From NCBI RefSeq assembly GCF_019800005.1, contig NZ_JABGCL010000031.1, positions 1 through 53,662 of the forward strand: a stretch of DNA of 53,662 nucleotides, given 5' to 3'. The position numbers were made by a program, and so were the translations under genes. This stretch comes from Geminicoccus harenae. GTDB taxonomy: Bacteria; Pseudomonadota; Alphaproteobacteria; Geminicoccales; Geminicoccaceae. Of the stretch, positions 15,758 through 23,377 are shown piece after piece; the stretch's first letter is position 1, and every line of letters begins with the position of its first letter. Under the pieces are notes generated by a model. The model did no database searches. It had not been told where the DNA came from and worked only from the letters and a program-made list of their open reading frames with translations.

Positions 15758-16752
15758 GCATGGTGGTCGAGCAGGCGGGCGGCGAGCGCGCCGACCTGCG
15801 CCGCCTGGGCACGCTGGCGCTGCGCGCCGGCTCGCTCCTGGCCTTCGTCGCCGTGCTGGTATTCTTCTCGGCGACAGCCCCCTTCTTCCTGAGCTTCTTC
15901 AACTTCACCAACGTGATCGCCCAGTCGGCCATCCTGGCGATCCTGGCCTTCGGCATGACGGTCGTGATCATCGGCGGCGGCGGCAACGTGGTGACCGGCG
16001 GGATCGACCTGTCGGTTGCGGCCAATCTCGGCCTGTGTGCTGCCGTCTATGCCTCGCTGATCCAGGCAGGCCAGGGCGACGCGGTGGCGATCCTGGCGAC
16101 GCTGCTCACCGGCCTGACCGTGGGGGCCACCAACGCCTTTGCCGTGGTGGCGGTCGGCATCCTGCCGCTGCTTGCCACCCTCGCGGTCATGAACGTCGCC
16201 GCCGGCCTGGAGCTGGTGCTGACCGAGAACACCGTACTTTCCGCCTCCACCCCGTTCCTCATGGCGATCAACAATATCGGCCCGCTCGGCGTGCCCAACC
16301 TCGCCTGGATCCTCCTGGTCGTGGCCGTCGCCCTGATCCTGCTGGTCCAGTTCACGCCCATGGGCCTGCGCCTGCAGGCGGTGGGCGAGCATCGCGAGGC
16401 GGCACGCGCCGCCGGCCTGCCGGTCGCGCGCTATGTCGCCGCGACGTATCTGGTGAGCGGTCTGTTCGCCGCCCTGGGCGCAATCCTCTCGGTGGCCTAC
16501 CTGAGCGGCAGCAGCACCGGGTCGGCCGAGCTGCTGCTGGGCGTGGTGGTGACCGCCCTCCTAGGCGTGGTGTTCTCGCGCCGCCTGGTGCCGACGGTCG
16601 GCGGCACCCTCCTGGCAGCCCTGTTCATCGGCTTTCTCGGCAACGGCTTCCAGCTCCTCAACATCTCCAGCTACTGGGTGAGCGGCGTCCAGGGCGCCCT
16701 CATCCTCCTGGTGGTCGCGGCCACCTCGGTCCTGCGGCGCAAGGAGAGCTGA
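15754..16752 (+). CDS. sugar ABC transporter permease 1 (RbsC-like)
   Basis: Inner-membrane permease of 332 residues with about nine to ten hydrophobic segments. The family hallmark GGIDLSV occurs at about residue 85 after the glycine-rich GGGGNVVT. It is translationally coupled to the ATPase (ATGA overlap) and lies 3 nt before a second permease of the same length, so the importer is probably a heterodimer of the two. The substrate cannot be read from sequence. Confidence 0.9.
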   Translation: MSMVVEQAGGERADLRRLGTLALRAGSLLAFVAVLVFFSATAPFFLSFFNFTNVIAQSAILAILAFGMTVVIIGGGGNVVTGGIDLSVAANLGLCAAVYASLIQAGQGDAVAILATLLTGLTVGATNAFAVVAVGILPLLATLAVMNVAAGLELVLTENTVLSASTPFLMAINNIGPLGVPNLAWILLVVAVALILLVQFTPMGLRLQAVGEHREAARAAGLPVARYVAATYLVSGLFAALGAILSVAYLSGSSTGSAELLLGVVVTALLGVVFSRRLVPTVGGTLLAALFIGFLGNGFQLLNISSYWVSGVQGALILLVVAATSVLRRKES

Positions 16753-16755
16753 GCC

Positions 16756-17754
16756 ATGGCCCAGGCAACCCTCACCCCGGCACAGCACCGGCGCCGCCGC
16801 CTGCCGGACCTCGTCTTCCAGATGGGCCTGCCGCTGGCCCTCCTCCTGGTGGTGCTGTTCTTCGCCTGGTCCAGCCCAGCCTTCCTGGTGCCGAGCAACC
16901 TGGAAAGCGTGCTGGTCAACAACTTCACCCTGCTGGCGATCGTGTCGATCGCGATGACGCTGGCCGTGGCGTCGGGCGGCATCGACCTGTCGGTCGGCAC
17001 CGCGCTGGACTTCGCCAGCCTCCTGTTCGTCAGCCTGATCGCGGCCGGCCAGCCCTTCGGGATCGCACTGCTGGCGGGCCTGCTGGGCGGCCTGGGTGCC
17101 GGCCTGTTCAACGCCTTCCTGATCGTGGGCTTAGGCATCACGCCCTTCCTCGCCACGCTCGGCACGCTGTTCATCGGCCGCAGCGTCCAGCAGCTCACCA
17201 CCGGCGGCGGCATCCCGATCTACCTGTCCAAGGCCAAGGTGCCGGAGGCGGCGACCTTCCTGGCCCATGGCGACATCCTCGGCATCGCCACGCCACTCTG
17301 GGTAGTGACGATCCTGATCGTCCTGTTCACGGTCCTGCTGCGCGCGACACCATTCGGCCGGCGGGTGACCGCGATCGGCGTGCAGCCGGCGGTGGCCTGG
17401 TACTCGGGCCTGCCGGTGCGGCGCGATCTCGTGCTGGTCTATCTGCTCAGCGCGCTGGTCGTCGCAGTGGCCGGCCTGATGCTGTCGGCCACGGTCAACG
17501 CCTATGTGCCCTCCTCGGGCAACGCCTTCCTCCTGAACGCGATCGGCGCCACCTTCATCGGCACCACGCTGGACCGGCGCGGCCGGCCGAACGTGCCGGG
17601 CACGGTGCTGGGCGTGCTGCTGCTGGCCGTGGTCGCCAACGGCCTGCTCCTGATCGGCTGGAACTTCTACTGGCAGCAGGTCGGCACCGGCGTGCTGATC
17701 TTCCTGGTCCTGGTGGCGAGCTTCGCCAGCCGGCGCTGGCGCAAGGCCGGCTGA
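16756..17754 (+). CDS. sugar ABC transporter permease 2 (RbsC-like)
   Basis: Second permease of the importer, 332 residues. It is polytopic, with the hallmark ASGGIDLSVGTALD (about residue 73), the conserved TLGTLFIGRS segment and a loop TPFGRRVTAIG before the C-terminal helices. It differs clearly from permease 1 and so is not a recent duplicate. It is the last gene of the operon; the DNA after its stop is a decayed regulator gene on the opposite strand. Confidence 0.9.
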   Translation: MAQATLTPAQHRRRRLPDLVFQMGLPLALLLVVLFFAWSSPAFLVPSNLESVLVNNFTLLAIVSIAMTLAVASGGIDLSVGTALDFASLLFVSLIAAGQPFGIALLAGLLGGLGAGLFNAFLIVGLGITPFLATLGTLFIGRSVQQLTTGGGIPIYLSKAKVPEAATFLAHGDILGIATPLWVVTILIVLFTVLLRATPFGRRVTAIGVQPAVAWYSGLPVRRDLVLVYLLSALVVAVAGLMLSATVNAYVPSSGNAFLLNAIGATFIGTTLDRRGRPNVPGTVLGVLLLAVVANGLLLIGWNFYWQQVGTGVLIFLVLVASFASRRWRKAG

Positions 17755-17756
17755 TC

Positions 17757-18240
17757 AGCCAGGCCGCGGCGGTGACATTGCCGCCGGTCTGCGCCAGCGC
17801 GCCCGCCACCACCGCCCGCTCCGCCCGGGCGAAGCCCGGCAGGTCCGACAGCTCGGACCGGAACAGCACGTCACCCAGTCCGAGCGGGCTGATACGCAGA
17901 TCGCTCCGGAGACCCAGCGTCTGCCGGGCGCCATGGGTGGCACTCACCACCCGGCGGCCGCCGTCCAGCGCCACCAGGGGCACGGACACGTCGTCCGGCC
18001 CCTCCGGCAGGGCCAGGACCAGGTGGCACGCGTGCAGCCCAAAGAAGCAGGCCTGCCCGATCCGCCAGGCGGCCTGGCGCACCGCCGCCATCACCAGCGG
18101 CACGACCTTCCCGCTCGGGTCCGGGCGGAAGGAGGAAACGTCCAGTGCCCCGGCCAGTTCGCCCGCCGCGTCGAACAGCGGCGCCACCGTGCAGGTCAGG
18201 CCGGTATGGCGCCGGCAGAAATGCTGGTCGCGATGGATGG
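17757..18240 (-). pseudogene. fragment of an AcoR-like GAF/Fis regulator
   Basis: The minus strand encodes a stretch recognisable as part of an AcoR-type transcription activator. It includes HRDQHFCRRHTGLTCTVAPLFD and GALDVSSFRPD (end of the GAF domain), a linker DVSVPLVALDGGRRVVSATHGARQTLGL, and the start of a Fis-type helix-turn-helix, ERAVVAGALAQTGGNVTAAA. The HTH breaks off where the permease stop codon begins, and the GAF part loses similarity near 18240. Both ends are missing and no start codon with context exists. No sigma-54 AAA+ domain is present between GAF and HTH, as in the short AcoR subfamily. Read as a remnant cut by rearrangement. Confidence 0.65.
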
Positions 18241-18381
18241 GCCAAGTCCAGGTCGACCGGGTGCCGCATCATTGCGGGCTGGGCTCGGTGGCCGAGCTGA
18301 TCGAAGGTGTCGGCCATTTCATGCTGGTCGAGGACCCGACCGGGATCAACCGGCCGATCCTGGCTTCCTTGAGCGGACCCG
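18241..18381 (+). pseudogene. C-terminal remnant of an alpha/beta hydrolase
   Basis: The plus-strand frame encodes AELIEGVGHFMLVEDPTGINR followed by PILASL, which matches the end of alpha/beta hydrolases, where the catalytic His sits in a (I)EGxGHF motif followed by the ExP-xxvN-xiLxFL helix. The Ser and Asp of the triad are missing and the frame has no proper stop before running into the thiF gene on the other strand. Read as a decayed tail; similarity by eye only. Confidence 0.45.
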
Positions 18382-19347
18382 CTAGCCGGCCGCCACCACC
18401 GCCAGGTCACGCCAGCCGCGTTCGGCCAGAATCCGGGCCGCCCGGTGCGCGCGGATTCCGGCAGCGCAGGCCAGCACCACCCGGCGGTCGCGCGGCAGCT
18501 CGGCGGTGGCGATCTCGGCCGGCAGGATGCGCCGGGCACCCGCGTGGACGGGCTCCGGTGCCTCCTCAGCGTCGCGCAGCTCGACCACGCAGTCGTCGCT
18601 CTGGATCGTGTCGGCCTCCACGAACGGGATGGTCGGCCCGTCGGGCTCGGGCGTGCCGAGGAAGGAGAAGCCGCCGAAGCCGAGGCGGCGCAGGTCGACC
18701 GAGACCAGCCGGCCGGACGGCGACGGTTCCAGGCCCAGGACCAGCTGCAGGACCATGTGCGCCTGGAGCGCTCCCATGGTCGCGACCACCGAACCCAGCA
18801 CGCCGTTGGCGGCACAGGAGCCGACGGTGGTCGGCATGTCGGGAAATACCGCACGATAGCTGGGGGCCGTCCCGCAGAACGTGCCGACATAGCCGCCCAG
18901 GCCAAGCACGGCCGCGGAAACTAGTGGCTTGCCAGCCGTTTGGCAGGCATCGCTCAGGATATAGGTGACCGCCAGGCTGTCCGCGGCATCGACCACGATA
19001 TCCACCTGGCCGACCAGCTCCGGCGCCAGGCGCGGCGTGAGCTTCCGCACGAGCGGTTCGACGCAGATCTCTGGATTATAGGCCAGAATGGCGTCTTGGG
19101 CGGCCACCGCCTTGGGCCGGCCGACATCGTCCATCCGGAAGAGCGGCTGGCGATGGAGGTTGGAGGTCTCGACATGGTCATGGTCGACTACGACGAGTCG
19201 GCCGATCCCCGCACCGGCCAGCGCCAGCAGCACGGGCGAGCCTAGCCCGCCGGCACCCAGCACCAGCACGCTGGCCACTCCCAGCCGCGCCTGCCCGTCC
19301 GGGCCGACCTCCGGCAATACCATCTGCCGGGCGTAACGATCGCTCAT
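18382..19347 (-). CDS. thiF: ThiF/MoeB-type adenylyltransferase with C-terminal rhodanese domain
   Basis: Activates the ThiS C-terminus by adenylation for sulfur transfer in thiazole synthesis. The 321-residue product has the E1-like nucleotide motif GAGGLGSP (residues 31-38), DHVETSNLHRQ, and the conserved Cys in SCAANGVLG. The CxxC zinc pairs of many MoeB/ThiF proteins are not seen. From about residue 225 a rhodanese-like module follows, ending VVLACAAGIRAHRAARIL, with the Cys of the active loop CxxGxRa. Such fusions can supply the persulfide themselves. The ATG at 19347 overlaps the thiE stop as ATGA; the upstream extension to 19374 is not needed. Confidence 0.87.
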   Translation of the reverse strand: MSDRYARQMVLPEVGPDGQARLGVASVLVLGAGGLGSPVLLALAGAGIGRLVVVDHDHVETSNLHRQPLFRMDDVGRPKAVAAQDAILAYNPEICVEPLVRKLTPRLAPELVGQVDIVVDAADSLAVTYILSDACQTAGKPLVSAAVLGLGGYVGTFCGTAPSYRAVFPDMPTTVGSCAANGVLGSVVATMGALQAHMVLQLVLGLEPSPSGRLVSVDLRRLGFGGFSFLGTPEPDGPTIPFVEADTIQSDDCVVELRDAEEAPEPVHAGARRILPAEIATAELPRDRRVVLACAAGIRAHRAARILAERGWRDLAVVAAG

Positions 19348-19946
19348 GTCGGTTGCCTCGTCACGTCCAGCCATTCCCGGCAGCGGGCCTCGGGATCAGC
19401 GTTGAGCAGCACGTCGGTGACCACCGCCACGCTGTCCGCCCCGGCCGCCAGTGCCGCGGTGCCACGTTCCGGGGTGAGCCCGCCGATCGCGACCAGCGGA
19501 ACCCGGCCGATCCGCTGCTTCCAGATGCCGATCCGTTCCAGCCCCTGCGGCGCCCAGCGCATCTGCTTCAGGACCGTCGGGAAGATCGGGCCCAGCGCCA
19601 CATAGTCGGGCTCGGTCGCCAGCGCCCGGTCCAGCTCGGCATCATCATGGGTGCTGACACCCAGCTTCAACCCGCCCTTGCGGATCGCCGCCAGGTCCGC
19701 CTCCTGGAGGTCCTCCTGGCCCAGATGGACGAAGTCGCACCCCTCCTCCAGCGCCAGCCGCCAGTAGTCGTTCACGATCAGCTGCGCGCCATGGGCCCTG
19801 GCGAGGTCGCGGCCCTGGCGGACCAGGGTCTTCAGCTCCGCTGGCGGCAGGCCCTTCATGCGCAGTTGGACCAAGCGCACGCCCACCGGCAGGAGCCGCT
19901 CCAGCCAGCGCGGGTGGTCGACGATCAGGTAGAAGGGATCGAGCAT
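19344..19946 (-). CDS. thiE: thiamine phosphate synthase
   Basis: Joins HMP-pyrophosphate and thiazole phosphate to thiamine phosphate. The 200-residue TIM-barrel protein has VQLRMKG, IVNDYWRLALEEGCDFVHLGQEDL, LGVSTHDDAEL and VALGPIFPT, then AIGGLTPERG for phosphate binding. The start at 19946 follows the thiG stop by 4 nt. It differs from canonical ThiE in short inserts, as is common in alphaproteobacterial thiOSGE operons. Confidence 0.93.
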   Translation of the reverse strand: MLDPFYLIVDHPRWLERLLPVGVRLVQLRMKGLPPAELKTLVRQGRDLARAHGAQLIVNDYWRLALEEGCDFVHLGQEDLQEADLAAIRKGGLKLGVSTHDDAELDRALATEPDYVALGPIFPTVLKQMRWAPQGLERIGIWKQRIGRVPLVAIGGLTPERGTAALAAGADSVAVVTDVLLNADPEARCREWLDVTRQPT

Positions 19947-19950
19947 CGGA

Positions 19951-20721
19951 TCAGCTCCGGAACGCCGTGCCGAGCACCGGCGTGGAGGGTGCCGCCATGT
20001 CGCGCGGCTCCATGGGATCGGCCTCGAATGCCAGGCGCCCGGCTTCGACCGCGTGGCGGAAGGCTTCGGCCATCCGCACCGGATCGCCGGCCTTGGCGAC
20101 TGCGGTATTGAGCAGGATCGCGTCGTAGCCCAGCTCCATGGCATCGGCGGCATGGGAGGGCAGGCCGATCCCGGCATCGACCACCAGCGGCACGTCCGGG
20201 AAATGGGCGCGCATGCTGCGCAGGGCGAACCGGTTGTTCAGCCCCTTGCCGGAGCCGATCGGGGCGCCCCAGGGCATCAGCACCTGGCAGCCCGCCTCTA
20301 CCAGCTTCTCGGCCACGATCAGGTCGTCGGTGGTGTAGGGGAACACCTGGAACCCGTCGCGCGTCAGGATGCCGGCCGCCTCCACTAGCGCGAACGGGTC
20401 GGGCTGCAGCGTGTCGTGGTTGCCGATCACCTCGAGCTTGATCCAGGGCGTGCCGAACACCTCGCGCGCCATCTGCGCGGTGGCGACCGCCTCCTTGACC
20501 GTGTGGCAGCCGGCCGTGTTCGGCAGGACCTTCACGCCCAAGGAGCGGATCAATGACCAGAAGCCCTGCCCGGCGCGCTCCACGCCCGATTCGCGCCGCA
20601 GCGACACGGTCACCACGTCGGAGCCCGCCGCCTTGACCGCATCGGCCAGGATCGCCGGCGAGGGGTATTGCGAGGTGCCGAGCAGGAGACGCGAGGTGAG
20701 CTTCGTCCCATAAACTTCCAT
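19951..20721 (-). CDS. thiG: thiazole synthase
   Basis: Forms the thiazole phosphate ring from deoxyxylulose phosphate, dehydroglycine (from ThiO) and ThiS thiocarboxylate. The 256-residue length is typical. It has RLLLGTSQYPS at the N-terminus, the Schiff-base lysine in WIKLEVIG, VLPNTAGC, MPWGAPIGSGKG and VVDAGIGLPSHA. The start is 6 nt after thiS on the minus strand. Confidence 0.96.
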   Translation of the reverse strand: MEVYGTKLTSRLLLGTSQYPSPAILADAVKAAGSDVVTVSLRRESGVERAGQGFWSLIRSLGVKVLPNTAGCHTVKEAVATAQMAREVFGTPWIKLEVIGNHDTLQPDPFALVEAAGILTRDGFQVFPYTTDDLIVAEKLVEAGCQVLMPWGAPIGSGKGLNNRFALRSMRAHFPDVPLVVDAGIGLPSHAADAMELGYDAILLNTAVAKAGDPVRMAEAFRHAVEAGRLAFEADPMEPRDMAAPSTPVLGTAFRS

Positions 20722-20727
20722 GATCGC

Positions 20728-20925
20728 TCAACCTCCCTGCATCGGGGCCAGCACCTCGATCTGGTCGCCGTCCTTCAGCTCGGTCTCGGCGCGCCGCGCC
20801 ACCGGGGTGAAGTCGCCGTTCACCGCCGTGGCGACCACGACCCCGCCATAGCCTAGCTCCTCCAGGAGGGCGGCCAAAGACTGAGCACCGGTCTCGACCG
20901 GCTTGCCATTGACGATGATCTTCAT
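20728..20925 (-). CDS. thiS: sulfur carrier protein ThiS
   Basis: Ubiquitin-like sulfur carrier of 65 residues. It begins MKIIVNGKPVE and ends with the required Gly-Gly (LAPMQGG), which is adenylated by ThiF and turned into a thiocarboxylate. VNGDFTPVARR and DGDQIEVL are the usual core. It overlaps the thiO stop by 4 nt. Confidence 0.95.
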   Translation of the reverse strand: MKIIVNGKPVETGAQSLAALLEELGYGGVVVATAVNGDFTPVARRAETELKDGDQIEVLAPMQGG

Positions 20926-21923
20926 TCCTTGCCTCCACCAGCTTCAGTAATGCCTTGAACCTGCTTGCCTTCCAGCGCAAACTCGGCGGCGATCCTCGCT
21001 ACCGCCGGCGACAGGAGGAAGCCGTGGCGGTAGAGGCCGTTCAGAAACAGCCGGTCGCCGATGCGGCGCACGCGGGGCAGGTTGTCCGGGAAGGCTGGCC
21101 GGGCATCCGCACCGATCTCGACCAGCTCCGCCTCGCCGAAGGCCGGGTGCAGCGCATAGGCGGCGTTCAGGAGCTCCACGACGGAGCGGGCGGTGACCCG
21201 GGCGCGCTCGGCGCTCTCGATCATGGTCGCACCCACCATGAACAGCCCGTCCCCGCGCGGCACGATGTAGAGCGGGAAGCGGGGGTGGAGCATGCGCACC
21301 GGCCGGCTCAGCTGCACGTCCGGGCAGCGCAGGACCAGCATCTCGCCCTTCACCCCGCGCAGGTCGGGCAGCAGGTCGGCGGCGGCGAGGCCACGGCAGT
21401 CCACCGTCAGGTCGACATCGGGTGGCGGCTCCGTCACCTCGGTGCCGAACCGGATCGGCACGCCCATGGCGTCCAGCCGGCCGGCCAGCGACGGCAGGGC
21501 GGCGCGCGGGTCGAGATGGGCCTCGTCCGCAAAGTACAGCGCCCGGCCGAACCGGCCAGCAAGGTCCGGCTCCAGACCGGCCAAGCCGTCGGCGTCGAGC
21601 AGACGGTGGCGGGTGGTCCGGCGGGCGAAGCGGTCGATCTCGCGCTCGTCGCGACGCGGCGCCACCACCAGGCTGCCGTGGCGCAAGGTGGCAGGATGGA
21701 TCTTCGGCCAGTAGGCCAGCGCCTCCTGGCCGAGCTCGACCACCGTCTCCTCGGCACTCTCGCGCTCGCACCAGGGCGCCAGCATACCGCCGGCAAAGCG
21801 CGAGCAGGACGCGGCTCCCAGGGCTTCGCCCCGCTCGACGATACGGACGGTGCAGCCCCGCTCCGCAAAGGCATGGGCGGCGGTAAGGCCCGCCACACCC
21901 GCACCGATCACCAGGACGCGCAT
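20922..21923 (-). CDS. thiO: glycine oxidase ThiO
   Basis: FAD-dependent oxidase giving the imine of glycine for thiazole formation, the oxygen-dependent alternative to ThiH. The 333-residue product starts with the dinucleotide fold VLVIGAGVAGLTAAHAFAERG and has GGMLAPWCE and, near the C-terminus, FLNGLYRHGFLLSPAVA, typical of ThiO. It is the first gene behind the TPP riboswitch. Its use implies an aerobic lifestyle. Confidence 0.93.
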   Translation of the reverse strand: MRVLVIGAGVAGLTAAHAFAERGCTVRIVERGEALGAASCSRFAGGMLAPWCERESAEETVVELGQEALAYWPKIHPATLRHGSLVVAPRRDEREIDRFARRTTRHRLLDADGLAGLEPDLAGRFGRALYFADEAHLDPRAALPSLAGRLDAMGVPIRFGTEVTEPPPDVDLTVDCRGLAAADLLPDLRGVKGEMLVLRCPDVQLSRPVRMLHPRFPLYIVPRGDGLFMVGATMIESAERARVTARSVVELLNAAYALHPAFGEAELVEIGADARPAFPDNLPRVRRIGDRLFLNGLYRHGFLLSPAVARIAAEFALEGKQVQGITEAGGGKE

Positions 21924-21985
21924 GGAAACGCCACTCTCCCGGGCTGGCGCCGGGAGGGCGATTTGCTGCGTTTCGTGCAGGCACC

Positions 21986-22096
21986 ACCATCCCTACGCCA
22001 GCATGAACTGGATCAGGTTCGAAGGGTCGTCATGCTGCGCCAGGCATTCGCCCTTTGCCGATGACCTCTCAGCCCCCTCACGGGGCTCCCCTAGGT
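21986..22096 (-). ncRNA. TPP riboswitch (THI element)
   Basis: On the minus strand the thi-box order is present: CTAGGGGAGCC, a short hairpin, GGCTGAGAGG, a variable arm, then CCCTTCGAACCTGATCCAG and CATGCTGGCGTAGGGA. These are the conserved pyrimidine-sensor (CUGAGA) and pyrophosphate-sensor (ACCUGAUC) helices. The element ends about 62 nt before the thiO start, so ligand binding probably controls translation or termination in the leader. The RNA most likely switches off thiOSGEF when thiamine pyrophosphate is abundant. Confidence 0.96.
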
Positions 22097-22098
22097 GC

Positions 22099-22131
22099 CT
22101 TATAAGTGAGGGCGGAAGTGCCCAGTGTCAA
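22099..22131 (-). promoter_or_regulatory. candidate promoter of the thi operon
   Basis: The minus strand has a perfect TTGACA (22131-22126) and TATAAG (22104-22099), placing +1 just where the riboswitch begins. The spacer is 21 nt, longer than ideal, which lowers confidence. The -35 overlaps the stop codon of the upstream desaturase gene. Confidence 0.45.
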
Positions 22132-23183
22132 ACCGCTTGGGGTGCAGGACCGCTGTTCCCGTGGCGGCGCAGGTCCTTGAAGGACACGAGGCGACGCCGG
22201 GCCTCGTCCCAGAGCACCAGTCGGACGCAGCTCAGGCTCTCGCGCAGCGTCAACCGACCGACATCGCGCAGCTCCGGGTGATCGCGCAGGACCTCGGGCA
22301 GGCGGTAGTACGGGATGCGGCTGACCAGGTGATGGACATGGTGGATGCCGATGTTTGCGGTGAACCAGCGCAGCACGGCCGGCAGATCATAATGCGAGCT
22401 GCCATGGAGGGCGGCCTCGGGCATGCTCCAGGATTCCCCTTCCGCCCAGTGGGTCTCCTCGAACTGGTGCTGCACATAGAACAGCCAGACGCCGCCGGCC
22501 GCCGCCAGCAGCACGACCGGGACATGCACCATCAGGAACGGCCCGATGCCGACCAGCCAGATCAGGCCGCCGGCCATGACGAGGATCGCCAGGTTGGTGA
22601 GCATGGTGCTGAGCCAGGGCCGCCCCTTGCGCATGAAGCCGATCGGCAGGCGATACTGGAACAGAAACAGATAGACGGGGCCCACCCCGAACATCACCAG
22701 CGGATGGCGGTACAGCCGGTAGCGCAGGCGGCCCCAGCGCGACCGGGCCAGGTACTCGTCGACCGTGAGCGTGTCGATGTCCCCGATCCCGCGGCCGTCC
22801 AGGTTCCCGGCGTTCGCGTGGTGCACGGCATGGCTGTGCCGCCAGTAATCATAGGGGGTCAGCGTGAGGATCCCGAGCAGCCGCCCGGTCCAGTCGTTGC
22901 CGCTCCGCCGCCGGAAGAACGAGCCGTGCCCGCAGTCGTGCTGGATCATGAACAGCCGGACCACCAGGCCTGCCGCTGGGATGAGCAGCAGGGCGTACAG
23001 CCAGAAATGCCCGGTTCGGACCGCCAGCACCATCGCCACCCAGCACAGCGCGAAGGGGATGAGGGTGATGGCGAGCTCGAAGAGGCTGCGCCCCGTGCTC
23101 GGTTCCCGGTAGATGCTGAGCTTGCGCATCCACTCCCGGGCGGACGTCTCAAGTCCGGGAACGCTTTGAACAGTAGCTGACAA
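22128..23183 (-). CDS. membrane fatty acid desaturase
   Basis: Integral-membrane di-iron desaturase of 351 residues. Three histidine boxes are seen: HDCGHGSFF (first), RHSHAVHHANAG (second, HxxHH) and HHVHHLVSRIPYYRLP (third), between hydrophobic segments. The box layout resembles omega-6/delta-12-type acyl-lipid desaturases, but the regiospecificity cannot be stated. The TTG at 23183 with AGGA 8 nt upstream gives the N-terminal extension that leads into TSAREWMRKL; the ATG at 23129 is the alternative but has its GGGAG only 3 nt away. Confidence 0.88.
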   Translation of the reverse strand: MSATVQSVPGLETSAREWMRKLSIYREPSTGRSLFELAITLIPFALCWVAMVLAVRTGHFWLYALLLIPAAGLVVRLFMIQHDCGHGSFFRRRSGNDWTGRLLGILTLTPYDYWRHSHAVHHANAGNLDGRGIGDIDTLTVDEYLARSRWGRLRYRLYRHPLVMFGVGPVYLFLFQYRLPIGFMRKGRPWLSTMLTNLAILVMAGGLIWLVGIGPFLMVHVPVVLLAAAGGVWLFYVQHQFEETHWAEGESWSMPEAALHGSSHYDLPAVLRWFTANIGIHHVHHLVSRIPYYRLPEVLRDHPELRDVGRLTLRESLSCVRLVLWDEARRRLVSFKDLRRHGNSGPAPQAV

Positions 23184-23377
23184 ACTGTGATTCCTGTCTA
23201 ACACACGCCGCCGTGTGTCACCGAGCGAACTCGATATTGGGCATGACACCGAATATGGGGTTCGATTCGCGCCGTCACATCGGGAAGATTTGCATTTTTC
23301 TGCTTCGCGCGCATTGCGCTCGGCGGCGGCCGGACGGCCCGCCGACCCGGCTTGGTGCTCCTGCCCATCCGGCAGGC

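Noticed and set aside
15594..18968. Open frame of 1124 codons on the plus strand
   Set aside because: It covers two well-supported permease genes in another frame and is rich in Arg/Pro/Gly, the usual shadow in 70 % GC DNA; only its short hydrolase-like part near 18.3 kb was kept.
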